Positions 11,073 to 22,214 are shown, counted from the first letter of the stretch. The stretch: DNA of 64,000 bases from Dromiciops gliroides (GCF_019393635.1 NC_057861.1:88208827-88272826), one strand, 5' to 3'. The notes: a model not told the origin generated them from the sequence alone. Made by a program: numbers and translations.

Positions 11073-11210
11073 TAAGATCACAGATTTAGAGTGAGAAGCA
11101 ATCTCAGAGGTTTTATGGTACAACTCTTCATTTCACCAATAGGGAAACTGAGGCCCAGAAAAACTAACCCATTTGCCCCTTTGTTGGGACAATGATAAGG
11201 CCTGGATTTA
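11073..11210 (-). repeat. MIR-family relic
   Basis: 'gatcacagatttagagtgag', 'gaaactgaggcccagaaaaa': antisense 3' half of a MIR-type SINE. Confidence 0.55.
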
Positions 11211-11284
11211 TGATTCATTGTTGAGATGATGAATTTTCTTGATCAATGCAGGTTGGAAATTTGTCAATTACCAGGTACAACAGC

Positions 11285-11510
11285 TAATAATCATGTATAT
11301 AGCACTTCAAGGTTTGCCAAATGTTTTACAAATATTCTCTCATTTGATCTTCACCACAACTCTGTAAGGTAGGTACTATATTATGTCCACTTTACAAAGG
11401 AGGAAATTAATACTGAGCAAAGTAAAAATACTTGCCCAGGACTACAAAGTTAGAAAGAATATAAGGCAGGATTTGTATTCAGGTCTTTCTGACTCTAAAT
11501 CTATACATGT
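11285..11510 (-). repeat. MIR3-like SINE relic
   Basis: 'aataatcatgtatatagcac', 'catttgatcttcaccacaac' and 'ttgcccaggactacaaagtt': a clear antisense MIR3. Confidence 0.75.
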
Positions 11511-11523
11511 TACCTGAATGTGA

Positions 11524-11745
11524 GGTAGTATGACATAGTGGATAGAGAGCTAGCATTGGGGCACTGAAGACAGGCTAAATTCTGCCTGACTCTTTCTGGC
11601 TACATGACCTTCAGTAAGTCACAATTTCTCAGTATTCTAGGTAGCTTTCTAAGACTTGATGTTGCCCAAAGTCAAACAGGTAGCTGAGGGAAGGTTTGAA
11701 CCTAAGTCTTCTGCTTTCAAATTCCATAGTCCTTTCCAAACTACT
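11524..11745 (+). repeat. MIR-family relic
   Basis: 'tatgacatagtggatagaga' head and 'ctggctacatgaccttcagt' core; the second half switches to an antisense-like stretch, so this may be two fragments. Confidence 0.5.
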
Positions 11746-11892
11746 ACATTGTTTCTTCAGCCATTGAAGGGAAGCTGGAAGAAAATTCAGAGCTTATATA
11801 CTCCAACTCCCTCATTTTTTCTGATAAAGAAACCTGGGGTTCAGAGATTCCAAAAATAGTACTCTTTCTATTACATCATGTTGTCTGCCCTG

Positions 11893-12345
11893 TAGTAGCT
11901 GTAATGATTGGAATGATGCCACCTGCTGGAGAGGTTACTGTAGGAAAGTTCCATCATGAGGAGAAGGCATTTGAGGGCAAGCCATGTGCCTTTCCTTGGC
12001 GTCAGGAAGAGTGACATTTGCTCGTGGGTACTGTCAATAAAGGCTACCAGCCAATTAGCTTTGAGATGTGTGTGTGTGAGTAGATGGTATGTTCCGCAGT
12101 TTTCACAGGAGGCTTGGAGGGTTGAAGGAGGTGTGGCTCACTCTCTTTCGTAAGGAATCTCATGGAGAGTGGAGCTAAAATGTGCTGTCCCTTTGAAGAT
12201 AGATGATTTAGGCCTTTCTCTCTCTCTCTTCACCAAATCTTATTCTCTTTAATAAATGCTTAAAAGTCCAAACTTTTTGCTAAAGCTTACAATTTATTGG
12301 CGACACTCATCAAATATTTTTAGACACACTAGCAAGAATTTTAGC
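11893..12345 (+). mobile_element. Probable solo LTR of an endogenous retrovirus
   Basis: A block of unusual composition that begins tgtagtagctgtaatgattg and ends near 'caagaattttagca'. It carries a polyadenylation signal (aataaa within 'tctttaataaatgcttaa') about 85 bp before the end and 'acaatttattggcgaca', a 3' motif I associate with marsupial LTRs. No gag, pol or env sequence is adjacent, which fits a solo LTR left by recombination. The end coordinates are estimates and no flanking duplication was resolved. Confidence 0.5.
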
Positions 12346-12486
12346 ACCTTACATGGTACAGGTATAACCAAAAGGGCTTAGCGAATAATTTTCCCTGAGA
12401 GGTTAAGCCAGAGTCAAAGATAACCCTAAGCTTCAAATGTGGAAGAGACAGATATTGTAACTTCAGGAGGAGCAGGTTTAGATAAA

Positions 12487-12703
12487 AGAAGCTAGGTGTT
12501 GCAGTACAAAGTGTTGGATCAGATATTATGAAGAGGTGCTCAAATCCTTCCTCACATCCTTATTAGCTGTGTGACCCTGAGAAGGCCACTTAACCTCTGT
12601 GTACTTCAATTTCCTTATCTGTAAATTGGGGATCATGATAACACCTACTTCACAAACCTATAATGAGGATCAAATGAGATATTTGTAAAGCACTTTGCAA
12701 ACG
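12487..12703 (+). repeat. MIR-family SINE
   Basis: 'aagctaggtgttgcagtaca' head, 'attagctgtgtgaccctgag', 'tccttatctgtaaattgggg', 'aaagcactttgcaaacgg' end. Confidence 0.8.
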
Positions 12704-12716
12704 GACTGACTACTTT

Positions 12717-12949
12717 CTTTTTTTTTAATCATAAAAGTATTTTATTATTTTCCAGTTAAATGTAAAGAGACTTTTCCACATTTGTTTTCATAGATTTTGA
12801 GTTCCAAATTTTTCTCCCTCCCTCCCTTCCCTCCCCCAAGACAGAAAGCAATCTGATACAGGTTATATATGTACAATCACATTAAATATAATCTGCATCC
12901 AGAATCCACAGTTCTCTTTTCTGGATATGGAGAACATTTCTCGTCATGT
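12717..12949 (-). mobile_element. 5'-truncated L1, 3' UTR only
   Basis: 'ataaaagtattttattattt', 'ctccctccctcccttccctc' and 'ggttatatatgtacaatcac' match the 3' UTR of the L1 at 6095. It is flanked by gactgactacttt (12704-12716) and gactgattacttt (12950-12962), a one-mismatch duplication. So this is an independent, extremely truncated insertion of about 230 bp. Confidence 0.85.
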
Positions 12950-13104
12950 GACTGATTACTTTTCAATGTCCCTGGTGATTCCCTAAGACCATAAGGCTAA
13001 AAGGTGCACATCTCCATTGATGGATGTAATTCCTCACTGGGCGTTCTTTACACTTGGGGGAATCACTGTCTGGTAAAACACTAAAACAACACGATTGTGT
13101 ATGT

Positions 13105-13219
13105 TTGATTTCTCGTCTATGGAATGAAAGCTTCTTGAAGTTGAAGTTGGCTGAGGTTTGTTTGGATCTTTGCATCCCCAGGACCTAGCATAATGCCTGA
13201 TACACAGTAGGTGCTTAAT
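13105..13219 (+). repeat. L2 LINE 3' end relic
   Basis: 'tcctagcataatgcctga'-like block followed by 'gtaggtgcttaataaa'. The adjacent SINE inserted just beyond this end. Confidence 0.65.
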
Positions 13220-13233
13220 AAAATTCACTTTTT

Positions 13234-13402
13234 TCTTTCTTTCTTTCTTTTTTCTTTTTTTTTGGTGAGGCAATTGGGGTTAAGTGACTTGCCCAGGGTC
13301 ACACAGCTAGTAAGTGTGTAAAGTGCCTGAGGCCGGATTTGAACTCAGGTCCTCCTGAATCCAGGGCCAGTGCTCTATCCACTGTGCCACCTAGCTGCCC
13401 CT
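13234..13402 (-). mobile_element. Young marsupial SINE, copy 5
   Basis: Antisense SINE with a T-rich tail complement. Flanking duplications are aaaattcactttt (about 13220) and aaaatgcactttt (13403-13415), 12 of 13 matching. Confidence 0.9.
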
Positions 13403-13429
13403 AAAATGCACTTTTAATGTTAGTCTCAC

Positions 13430-14770
13430 AGCTATATCTGAACCCAGTTCTACAAATTCTTTTAAGTTGAAAAGTCATTTCACTCTGGTGTGTTACCTTC
13501 ATTTAGGCCTTAACACCAAGGACAACAGCACTTTTGGGGCTCTTAGATGTTGTATGATCCTAAAATGAAAAGGAAACCTAGATATTACCTAGTTCAGGGC
13601 CCTTCTTTTTGCAGACTAGGAAATTATCCTCTAGAGACGCGACTTAGCAACACAGAGAGAGAGCCTAAGAAACTTGGGCGTCTTTACTACCAGGTTATCT
13701 CTAACAGTTGTTTCAAGCTGCCTCTCTTCTAATTGTCTAGCCCCTCCTTTACCCTAGACCAGGATGAATTTCACAAGTATATTTTCCCCTGGAAATCCCC
13801 CTGACCAAATTAATCCCTGAGCCTCTATAGCCAAGAAGCAGGAAAATTGAAGAAAATTACTCCAGAGGCGTTTCAGCATCTTCACCTTGAAATGAAAGTC
13901 CGAGGGGTCAGAACTGGAAGCAGTTGCTCACTGCTGGGGAAGAAGAAGCATTCTAGCACTCATTTTCAGGGCTCTGATTGCTTCTCCTCACTTCTCTGAA
14001 GTTTCAATCACACAAGTTATTTTCTCGTAGCCTCACCCAGAGCTTTGTCACAGGCTGGGAGAGGTGAAGGACTAGGCACATGCTGAACTTGGAGAACAAA
14101 AGGGATCTCTCTCTCATCTGTCTCTTGGTTTCTCCTTGACTCAAGCTGAAGGACAAAGTTGCTTCAATTAAAAATATATATATTTCCTGAGCCCTGGCTA
14201 TGTGTAAAGTGTCTTGGAAGGTTCTATGAGTAATAAAAGGGTGAATAGGACAGAGGCCCTGCCCTCAAGGAGTTTATACTCTACAAGAAATAGTGGATCA
14301 TGGGGTTAGCAGTCAACTTGATTCACTTCAATTCAAAAAGTACAAGCATTTACTAGGCTCCTACTCAGTGCTGGGCACATGTGAACAGGAAGTCCTACAT
14401 TTTATTTTTATTTCAACTTCATGTCTGAATATATCCTTCCCTTATATCCAGTGAGCTATCCAGGGGAGAAAGAGTGAGACATAGATAGAGAGGCAGAGAG
14501 AGAGAGAAAGACAGAGAAACAGAAGCAGCGAATCTAAAAAGCAATCTAGGAAAATCAGCCAACATATTTGACTATCTGATAATTTATTTGGTCCCCCGGC
14601 ACCCCCCCCCCACAATCCGACCTCCAACAGAAAGAGAGAAGGGCAATTGCCTCAGATCTTCCATGAGACCCAAGCTCAGTATTCACAATTACACAGCATT
14701 TAAGCTCCTTCGAGCTAATAATTCTAATACCCTGTAGAGTAGACAATAGAGGGGACATTGAAAATAGTCT
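13430..14770. other. Unassigned, largely single-copy-looking sequence
   Basis: No gene recognised. 13790-14060 has mixed composition with no repeat signature. 14220-14400 has a weak old-repeat module ('gccctgccctcaaggagttt'). 14461-14535 is GA-rich and 14595-14612 is a C-run. Confidence 0.45.
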
Positions 14771-14774
14771 AGAG

Positions 14775-14950
14775 GAAAGCTTGGGGCCAGGGTGATGTCC
14801 TCACTCTCTAATTTGCTGTTGTGGTTTGGGGATAAACCATTTAACTTCTCTGGTCTTAGTTTCTCTCACTGTAAAACAGGGAAACTCAGAGTGTTGGACG
14901 AGATGGGTTTTAAGATTCCTTCCAGTTCTGAAATTCTAAGAACACATGAG
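14775..14950 (+). repeat. MIR-family relic
   Basis: 'ataaaccatttaacttctct', 'agtttctctcactgtaaaac' and 'gattccttccagttctgaaa': the 3' two thirds of a MIR/THER element. Confidence 0.6.
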
Positions 14951-14989
14951 AGGCTAATTGAAGGTATAAAGCTTATTATGATTGATCTG

Positions 14990-15225
14990 AGGCAGCTAAG
15001 TGGTACAAATGGATACAACCCTAGGGTCTGGAGTCAGGAAGACCTGAGTTTGAATCCAGCCCAAGAAACTACTCAGCTTGTGTGATCTTGGACAAGTTTA
15101 CTTACACTTTGCTTGCCGCAGTTTTCCTCAACCGTAAAATTGAGATCATATAGTACCTACCTCACAGGGTTGTTGTAAGGTTCAAATGAGATAATGAAAT
15201 TATATTATAAAAAGTATTATTATCA
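14990..15225 (+). repeat. MIR/MAR-like SINE
   Basis: 'gaggcagctaagtggtacaa' head, 'gacctgagtttgaatccagc', diverged core, then 'gtacctacctcacagggttg' and 'tattattatcattat' 3' end. Confidence 0.75.
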
Positions 15226-15414
15226 TTATATCCTAGCTTTCTGCATCTTTAAGCGAAAGAATTTTGCTTATGTACACAAAAGCAACTCAACAGAGACTCC
15301 TGATCATATATCCAGTTTCCAGTCTTTCTCCTCTCTGATACATTTTCTGTGGAGATGTCAAAATAATCTTCCGAAGGTACCCACCCTACCTTTCCAGGTT
15401 TCATGAGTAGTTCT

Positions 15415-15535
15415 GACATTCCTTAGAGAAGGAAATGGCAAACCACTCTAATATATTTGTCAAGAAAACCCCAAAAAGGGTCACAAAGAATTGTGCATGA
15501 CTGAAAACACAACTAAACAACAACAACTCACCATT
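15415..15535 (+). repeat. RTE/MAR1 tail fragment
   Basis: 'gagaaggaaatggcaaacca', 'caagaaaaccccaaaaaggg', 'actaaacaacaacaact': the RTE-like tail without its SINE head. Confidence 0.75.
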
Positions 15536-15539
15536 CATA

Positions 15540-15675
15540 TTTTCTATATTTCAGCCAACCTGACCTTGCTACCCCTTATCCATAACATAACATCTCCATC
15601 CTCCATGCCTTTGCCTAAGCTATGCTCCATTGCTTGAATGCACTCTTGACTTCTACCTCTTAAAATTCTTAACTC
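15540..15675 (+). repeat. L2 LINE relic
   Basis: 'gcctttgcctaagctatgct', 'attgcttgaatgcactcttg' correspond to the L2 3' ORF region. Confidence 0.6.
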
Positions 15676-15689
15676 CCTATAGCCAAAGA

Positions 15690-16320
15690 ACGGAAAGGGT
15701 CAGCATACACCAAATATTTATAGCACCACTTTTTGTGGTAGCAATGAGTTGGAAACAAAGTGATGTTCATCAGTTGGGGAATAATTAATAAGTTTTACAA
15801 TATTAATGGGGTAGTGAAGTCCAAACATTCCAGAAAGTAATTTGAAACTGTGCCCCCAGTCACTGCAAAGTACCTATTCATTGAACCAGTGTATTGAACC
15901 ACTACTAAACCTTTACCCCAAAGAGGTCTAAGACATAGGGAACAGATGCATATGTTCAAAAATATTTATAGCAGCACTTTTTGTGGTAAAGAACTGAAAA
16001 CAAAATGAGTGCCTGTCAACTGAATGATGGATGAACAAATGATGACATGTGAGTGAAATGGAATATTATTACATTGTAAGAAAAAAATCATGACACCAAT
16101 ATAGGATCAGAGATACCTTGGAGTGATTGTATGAACTGATGCACAGTGAAGTGAATAGAAACTGGAGTTCAATTTATACAATGATTATAGCATTGTAAAA
16201 AATAAATTTTAGAGGTTTGAGAACTGGGATCAATGCAATGCCAATCATGACTCTAAGGATTAATGACCTATGGACAGATAGAGAATGTATTAGAGTAGGT
16301 TTGTATGTCTGTACTTATTT
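15690..16320 (+). repeat. Old L1 ORF2 3'-end fragments, two in tandem
   Basis: 'atatttatagcaccactttt' (15715) and 'atatttatagcagcactttt' (15960) are two copies of the same L1 ORF2 C-terminal position. The second continues through 'gtgaaatggaatattattac' and 'tgaactgatgcacagtgaag'. Both are decayed beyond a usable frame. Either two insertions or a local duplication. Confidence 0.7.
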
Positions 16321-17085
16321 CCAACTAGAATATGAGATTCACAAGTATATAGAATCAGTTTTCTCAGCTCAAGTCTGTTAGTGCAAGTAGGAACAAAAAG
16401 AAATTCAGATGTAAACAAGTTTAGCCTAGAATAAGAGAATATGAGCTAAACTCTATGGAGCCAAAGACTCAGGGGACCAGGATCATATAACCAAAGACCC
16501 AGAGTATAGATGGAAAATGTGCTATCAGTACAAAATAGATAGCCAGCAAGGATGATATGGCCTGCCGAATATATTTCAGGCAGACCTGAACTTTCCCAGT
16601 TGGAAGGGACCACAATTAACTTTATAATTTGCCTCATACCTAGCACAGTGAGCTGAAAACAGCTTAGTAAATATTAAATAAATGGGTGGTCAATGGTAGG
16701 ACCATTGATACTGTTACATATCCTGTAGCTTCAGAGTGTTAATGGAAAAATATATAAAAGGTGGGAATGTTAGGTGTCACAGGAGAATAATAAAGGAACT
16801 AAGACCATACGTTGGAAAGGGGATAGTGCCAGATGACTAGATATGGCAATTATAAATATGCATTATTGTACCCTGATTTACTCTTTATATGTAAGTAGAT
16901 GGTAGCTTGGACCAGAAACAAATGTCAGTCTGGGCCAGAGTTTAAAGGCACAGAGATCACTGACCTCAATTGGCCACAGCCCCTAAAGGTCAGTCAATCA
17001 AGTCGGTCAATAAGTATTTATTAAATACCAGGCATTGTACTAAGTTTTGGGAATATAAAGTGTCAATATGAAATTTAATGAAAAC
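16321..17085. other. Unassigned sequence
   Basis: No gene or clear repeat; weak L2-end resemblance near 16630 ('catacctagcacagtgagct') and an unnamed module near 16920-16990 shared with 5240-5290. Confidence 0.4.
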
Positions 17086-17089
17086 AATC

Positions 17090-17310
17090 AATACAACAAA
17101 ATTGAGGTCTTTAATCTGGGCAGGAGTTGTAGCTCTTGCTACTCCACAGCAAGAGCTGGAGTACACAAAATAGTGGCTGGCCACAGGATTTATATAGGTA
17201 GGCTACTAAGACAAAGAGAGGGACAAGATTGCCTTGGGGGCAAGGGGTAAATCTTCCAAAGTTTCACCAGATAAGTTCTTTTCCATAACAAGCTAGAGTC
17301 CTAGAAGAAA
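17090..17310 (-). mobile_element. Possible LTR fragment with TATA motif and hairpin
   Basis: On the minus strand a TATA-like 'cctatataaatcctgtgg' is followed by a perfect 10-bp stem (AGCTCTTGCT with AGCAAGAGCT, 17131-17157, 7-nt loop), then 'cagattaaagacctcaattt', which resembles an LTR polyadenylation region. The order fits U3-R-U5, but no ends or duplication are visible, so the call is tentative. Confidence 0.3.
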
Positions 17311-17499
17311 GCTTGGGGATAGAGGGGAGGGGAAAGGGTTTTTTTGTTTGTTTGTTTTTTTGGGGGGGGTATTACAAAATAATCAGAGTGGTAATATCTG
17401 GTCAGCCCCAGGCAAGTCATTAGTCTACGAACCTAAAGCAGGTAAGGATGAGTTAGTTCTTCATCAATTGTGTATGTCAGAAGAAAAGGAAAGGACCTC

Positions 17500-17985
17500 T
17501 AGGTGCAAAAGTAATGCTTCCAAATCCAAAAGAAAAGGAAGAAAAAATAGCCCTGCTTGAAGGAGTGCACATTTTAATGGGGAAGTTAAGGTGTAAATAA
17601 CTAGGTAGGCACCATTTATATGCAGAGAAGTTAGAAGGTATTCTGAAAAGGTAGGTATTAGTATCTGGGGGGACTGAAGAAAACCTGTAGCAGAAGGCGA
17701 AAATTGATTCATTTCAAAGGAATCTGGTGAAACTAAGAGGCAGAGGTGAGGGGCAGCATATTCCACCAATGGGAGAGGGCCAGTGCAAAATCATGAAGAT
17801 GAGAGAGGGAATATTATGTTTGAGGAATTGCAATTAAGACAGTGTAACTGGATTGTAAAGTATAGAGAGGGGAATAAACTGTGAGAAGACTGGAAAGGTA
17901 GCAAGAGGACAGGTTATGAAAAACTTTAAATGCGAAATAGGGTATTAGTATGCCAATCCTTCCACTGTCCCTCCCACAATTGTCA
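17500..17985 (+). repeat. Ancient long interspersed repeat, copy 3
   Basis: 'gcctgcttgaaggag'-like start, 'taggtaggcaccatttatat', 'aatcatgaagatgagagagg', 'gactggaaaggtagcaagag' and 'aaaactttaaatgcgaaata'. This is one of the clearest long copies in the window. Confidence 0.6.
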
Positions 17986-18059
17986 TATTCTATCTGAACA
18001 AATGATGACATATGAATGAAATGGAAAATTATTGCAGTATAAAAATTCTGAAAGGGACA

Positions 18060-19024
18060 AATTTGTCATCTTTGCCTACCTGATGACTGTGAGGTAGAAT
18101 CTCAGAATTGTTTTAATTAGGATTTCTCTTGTTATTAGTGAGTTGGAACATTTCTTTCTTATATAGTTATTAATAGCTTCCCTTTCCTCTTTTGAGAATA
18201 ACCTGTTTATATCTGTTATTGATTTATCTATCATGGAATAACTTTTGTTCTTATATATTTGTATTTATTCCCTATATATCACATATATCAGACTGTTATT
18301 GGAGAAATTTGCTGCAAATACTTTTCCCTTCTAATTCTGCATTCATTGTGCAGAAATCTTAATTTTAAGATAACAACTTTTTCAAATTAACATAGGAGAA
18401 CATTACTTTTTTGCGGGGGGGCAATGAGGGTTAAGTGACTTGCCCAGGGTCACACAGCTAGTAAGTGTCAAGTGTCTGAGGCTAGATTTGAACTTAGGTC
18501 CTCCTGAATTCAGGGCCAGTGAATTTTATCCACTGAACCACCTAGCTGCCCCTAGAAATTTCAATTTTATATAATGAATATTGTCCATTTTATCCCCTTA
18601 TTTGTCTTTGTTATGAAAGATATATCCTTTTTTGTTTCTCTACTTTGTTTATAATGTGAACTTTTATATCTAAGTCATGTATCCATTTGAAGCTTATTGT
18701 GGTGTGTGGCATGAAATTTTAATTTAAAATGAATATTATTAAAATTAAGTTAATTTTATTAAAATTAAATTAATTTTATTAAAATTAATTTTATTGAAAA
18801 TTGATTTTAATGGCTTCCCAGCTTTCCCAATAATAGTTTGGTTTTGTTTTTGTTTTCAAATAGTAAATCCTCAATCTAGTAGCTAAGGTCTGGATTTACT
18901 GAGTACTATGCTACTATGGTTGGTTGTTTCTGGGTCTTGTGTATGTAATTTGTCTAAAATTTTCTATTTTTTAGGCAATACTCCAGAGTTTTGTTATTAC
19001 TGCTTTTTAATATAGCTTAAGTCG
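18060..19024 (-). repeat. Old L1 ORF2 3' region, interrupted by a SINE
   Basis: 'gaggtagaatctcagaattg', 'ttagtgagttggaacatttc', 'gaagcttattgtggtgtgtg', 'cccagctttcccaataatag' and 'ttttaatatagcttaagtc' follow in order the antisense of the 3' half of mammalian L1 ORF2. Many frame breaks. 18715-18805 is an AT-rich slippage tract. Confidence 0.75.
18407..18553 (-). mobile_element. Young marsupial SINE, copy 6, nested in L1
   Basis: Complete antisense SINE splitting the old L1 at 18060-19024; L1 sequence resumes after 'ctagctgcccct'. Flanking duplication not convincing. Confidence 0.88.
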
Positions 19025-20300
19025 GGCTAAACTAGGCCAAAAGGGAAGATTTACTATAAGCAAAACTAGGGAAAGAGATGCAACATAGAGTAATGTTCTC
19101 CATTCAGAGAGCCAGTAGGACTTTAAAACTGGACTCTCCAAGGCTCTCTATCCAGAGCACCAGCCTTAGAGTCAGGAATACCTAGGTTAACATTCTGCCT
19201 CTTAGGAATACTGACTGTTTGACTCCAGAAAAGTTAATTGGTTATTCTGTGCTCTAGAGGACTCTATGACTAAATTGCAGATCAAAATCCAGCCTACAGG
19301 GAGTTCCCTATACTAATGACATAACACGTCCAGGGTATAAACACACACACACACATAAAAACAATTACAAGAGAAACAAAATGGAAAGGAGAAAGAGAAA
19401 ATAGCAGAAAGAGATAAAGGTTTGATATGTCGTACAAGTTTTTTTACCTTATTCGAGTCTTATCTCTGAAGTATAGCACATTCTGCCAGTTCTTTTTATG
19501 TCCTGAATCTTATATGCTCCTGCCCTAAATGTCAACTCAGTTCTAGCACATATTATAGATTTGGTTGCTAGGTCTTATTCTTCTGGAATTTCTCTAGCCC
19601 TTAATTATGTGCAGGGGATTCTAGGGTGAAGGCTAGTGTCTTCCCAACTACTTGGCTTAATGATTCGTTGGCTACCTTACCTTAGACCCATTGGTGGGTT
19701 ATGGTCTGGAAAAAAAAAAAACAACTTCCCTCCTTGCCCCCCAAGTCTCAGTGATATTCTGCCCCATTATGGTTCCAAAGTCAGCGCCATTCTTCAAGTG
19801 ATAGCCCGTCAGCAGCTTATCCTACTTAAAGCATCTCACAACTCTAGTATCCAGGAGCTATATTGTTTCTTGTCTAAACCCTCTTCTATTCTTGCTGGCC
19901 TGCTTGAAACATATTCTCCAGATCATATCATGTTGGATGGCTATGCCTTTGGTGCTAAAAATAACCTCTTCCATCTACACTCCCAGGTTGCATGGAGATG
20001 GACCTGTGTCCCAGAGAGCTCATAGAATATTGTTTCCTCCTAGATGACTGGTTCTTAATGCAGGAAATAGATTTGATGGCATCTAAGAACTAAGATAGGA
20101 AAAGTGCATCTCTGTTTCAATATAATTAGTTTCCTTTGTAAACTTATGTATTTTTACAGTTGAAACAGTATTCTAAGAAAAGATCCATATAGTTCACTGA
20201 CAAAGGGATCAGCGTCCCAAAATAGGTTTAATCTTGAACTAAACTTATTTCCAACCTGAATCTCTTTGTGTCCCACTCATGTCCTGACAGATCTGAGCTG
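19025..20300. other. Mostly unassigned; one MIR inside
   Basis: 19150-19265 is a plus-strand MIR ('gagcaccagccttagagtca', 'gtttgactccagaaaagtta'). 19339-19358 is a short CA run. A 129-codon open frame at 19636-20025 begins in an unremarkable context, has no recognisable domain and a lysine-coding A-run. I do not call it a gene. Confidence 0.4.
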
Positions 20301-20304
20301 ACAA

Positions 20305-20440
20305 AACTAAAGGTCACAGTTGGAAGAGACCTCAGAAGCCATTTAGTACTTCTTTCTGAAGTGAAATCCCCTCTGTAACATCCTTGACAAAAAGTTGGCT
20401 AGCTTTTGCTTCAGGACCTCCAGATCAAGTGATAATCAAT
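20305..20440 (-). repeat. CR1/L3 3' end relic
   Basis: 'aggtcacagttggaagagac', 'tcagaagccatttagtactt', 'gcttcaggacctccagatca': antisense CR1/L3 terminus. Confidence 0.6.
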
Positions 20441-20887
20441 CTATCCATTAGCAAGCATTTTCTTAGCACCTATATGCTAACTACTGTGCTAGGCGTTTTG
20501 TACAAAGAAAAAAAAACAGTTTCTGTCCCTAAAGAACTTAGATTCTAATTAATATATAGCTATATGAGGAATTAAAAAGTAAATGAAAGGCAAATGTAGG
20601 TGATTGGGGGTGTTGGTGGTGAGGGATTTGAAAATCTAAGGAAACATCTGATGTGATAGGTGGTGCTAGAACTGATATTTTAAATGAACTAGGGAGTCAT
20701 TAGTGGTTTTTCTAAATTATCAAAATATTTGGTTGTTATAGCACCTACATTCTTCAAAGTATTCCTTACCTCTCCTGTTCTTTGAAAACCATTCTTTGGA
20801 ATGCAGATTTTGTAAAAAAATTTCACCAAAACATTGAAAAAATGACATCATGTAAAGTGTTTGTTCTACATCCATAGTTGCTCCACT

Positions 20888-21005
20888 CTGGAGAGAGACA
20901 GAGGGAGCAAGCGAGAGAGAGACAGAGACAGAGAGAGACACACAGACACACACACAGAGAGACAGAGAGACAGATAGACAAAAAGAGAGAGACTGAGAGA
21001 TAAAG
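20888..21005. repeat. GA/CA-rich microsatellite
   Basis: Impure (GA)n and (CAGA)n tract with acacac interruptions, about 115 bp. Confidence 0.9.
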
Positions 21006-21258
21006 TGTATCTCTTAGGAGCCAATCTTATTTATAATTTCATAATATTCAGTTTGTTTTTGTTCTTTCCATTTATATTGTTTTCCTGGTTCTGTGTATTT
21101 CAATTTGCATTAATTCATATATTTGACCATACTTTTCTGCCTTCATTGTATTCATTTTTTAATACTAATTAAGCAATACTCCATTATTTTCAAGTATCAC
21201 AACTTATTTTAACTATTCTCCAATCAAATTTTAGTCATCACCCTGTACCAAAATTCTT

Positions 21259-21400
21259 TTTTTTGTGGGGCAATGGGGGTTAAGTGACTTGCCCAGGGTC
21301 ACACAGCTAGTAAGTGTCAAGTGTCTGAGGACAGATTTGAACTCAGGTACTCCTGAATCCAGGGCCAGTGCTTTATTCACTGTACCACCTAGCTGCCCCT
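21259..21400 (-). mobile_element. Young marsupial SINE, copy 7
   Basis: Antisense SINE bounded by tgtaccaaaattctt (21244-21258) and tgtaccacaattctt (21401-21415), 14 of 15 matching. Confidence 0.93.
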
Positions 21401-21632
21401 TGTACCACAATTCTTAAAATTATAATCATACCTGCTGGGGAGCTTACCTTCCATCAGCAGAAAGTACCATCCTGCAGGACTCATAAAGCCCAATACTAAC
21501 TTCTTCCCCATGCTTCCTATTCTTGCCCTGCCCACCTAACATTTCTGCTACCCTTTCAGATCTCAGAAGTCAGGTTTCTTATTCTTTCCCCTGTACTATA
21601 ATTGTGTACATTTTCTGGATGTTTTCAATCAT

Positions 21633-21682
21633 TGTTTCATTCATTCATACATTCATTCATTCATTCATTCATTTCATCCATT
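21633..21682. repeat. (CATT)n microsatellite
   Basis: About 50 bp of cattcatt with two interruptions. Confidence 0.9.
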
Positions 21683-21787
21683 CATCCAATAAAAATCAAG
21701 TGTCTTTTATTATAATAGGCACTGCAAATGCAAAGATAAAAATGAAACAGTTTCTTTTCTGGAAAGGCTTGCATTCCACTAGATATG

Positions 21788-21930
21788 TTTTTTTGTTTTG
21801 TTTTGTTTTGTTTTTCCAAGGCAATAAGGGGTGAAGTGACTTGCCCAGGGTCACACAGCTAGTAAGTGTCAAGTGTCTGAGGCCGGATTTGAACTCAGGT
21901 ACTCCTGAATTCAGGTCCAGTGCTTTATCA
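21788..21930 (-). mobile_element. Young marsupial SINE, left arm of an inverted pair
   Basis: Begins with a (GTTTT)n tail complement, runs through the antisense core and stops at 'agtgctttatc' without the usual 'cactgtgccacctagctgcc' end. Joined directly to a plus-strand fragment of the same SINE. Confidence 0.88.
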
Positions 21931-21991
21931 TTTATGAGCTGTATGACCCTGGGCAAGTCACTTAACCCCAATTGCCCCCCCCAAAAAAAAA
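21931..21991 (+). mobile_element. Young marsupial SINE 3' fragment, right arm of an inverted pair
   Basis: 'gagctgtatgaccctgggca' through 'ttaaccccaattgcc' and an A-tail. It is the complement of the first ~50 bp of the left arm, so the two arms could fold into a hairpin with a loop of about 90 nt. Confidence 0.85.
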
Positions 21992-22074
21992 GACAGTACC
22001 ATATTCATTTTACAAATGAATCTACTGAGTCACAAGGGCACTGATATTGCATTAGACATGGTATTATTTATAGT

Positions 22075-22210
22075 CCTTTATTATATTGTAAGATGCTTCA
22101 AATCATGGATTTTATTCATCTTTAGATTTTTCCCTTTCCTCTCCCCAAGCACTGAATATGAGTACAGGGCCCTGCATAGAGCAGGCTCAGAATAAATGCA
22201 CATTCAATTG
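22075..22210 (+). repeat. L2 LINE 3' end relic
   Basis: 'attgtaagatgcttcaaatc', 'gcctgcatagagcaggctc'-like block and 'agaataaatgcacattcaat'. Confidence 0.55.
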
Positions 22211-22214
22211 AGCA

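Noticed and set aside
19636-20025. 129-codon open frame, the longest outside repeats.
   Set aside because: No recognisable domain, includes an A-run coding for lysines, no neighbouring exon signals. A frame of this length is expected by chance in 64 kb.
20888-21005. GA/CA-rich tract as a possible regulatory purine element.
   Set aside because: Plain impure microsatellite; nothing distinguishes it from slippage.
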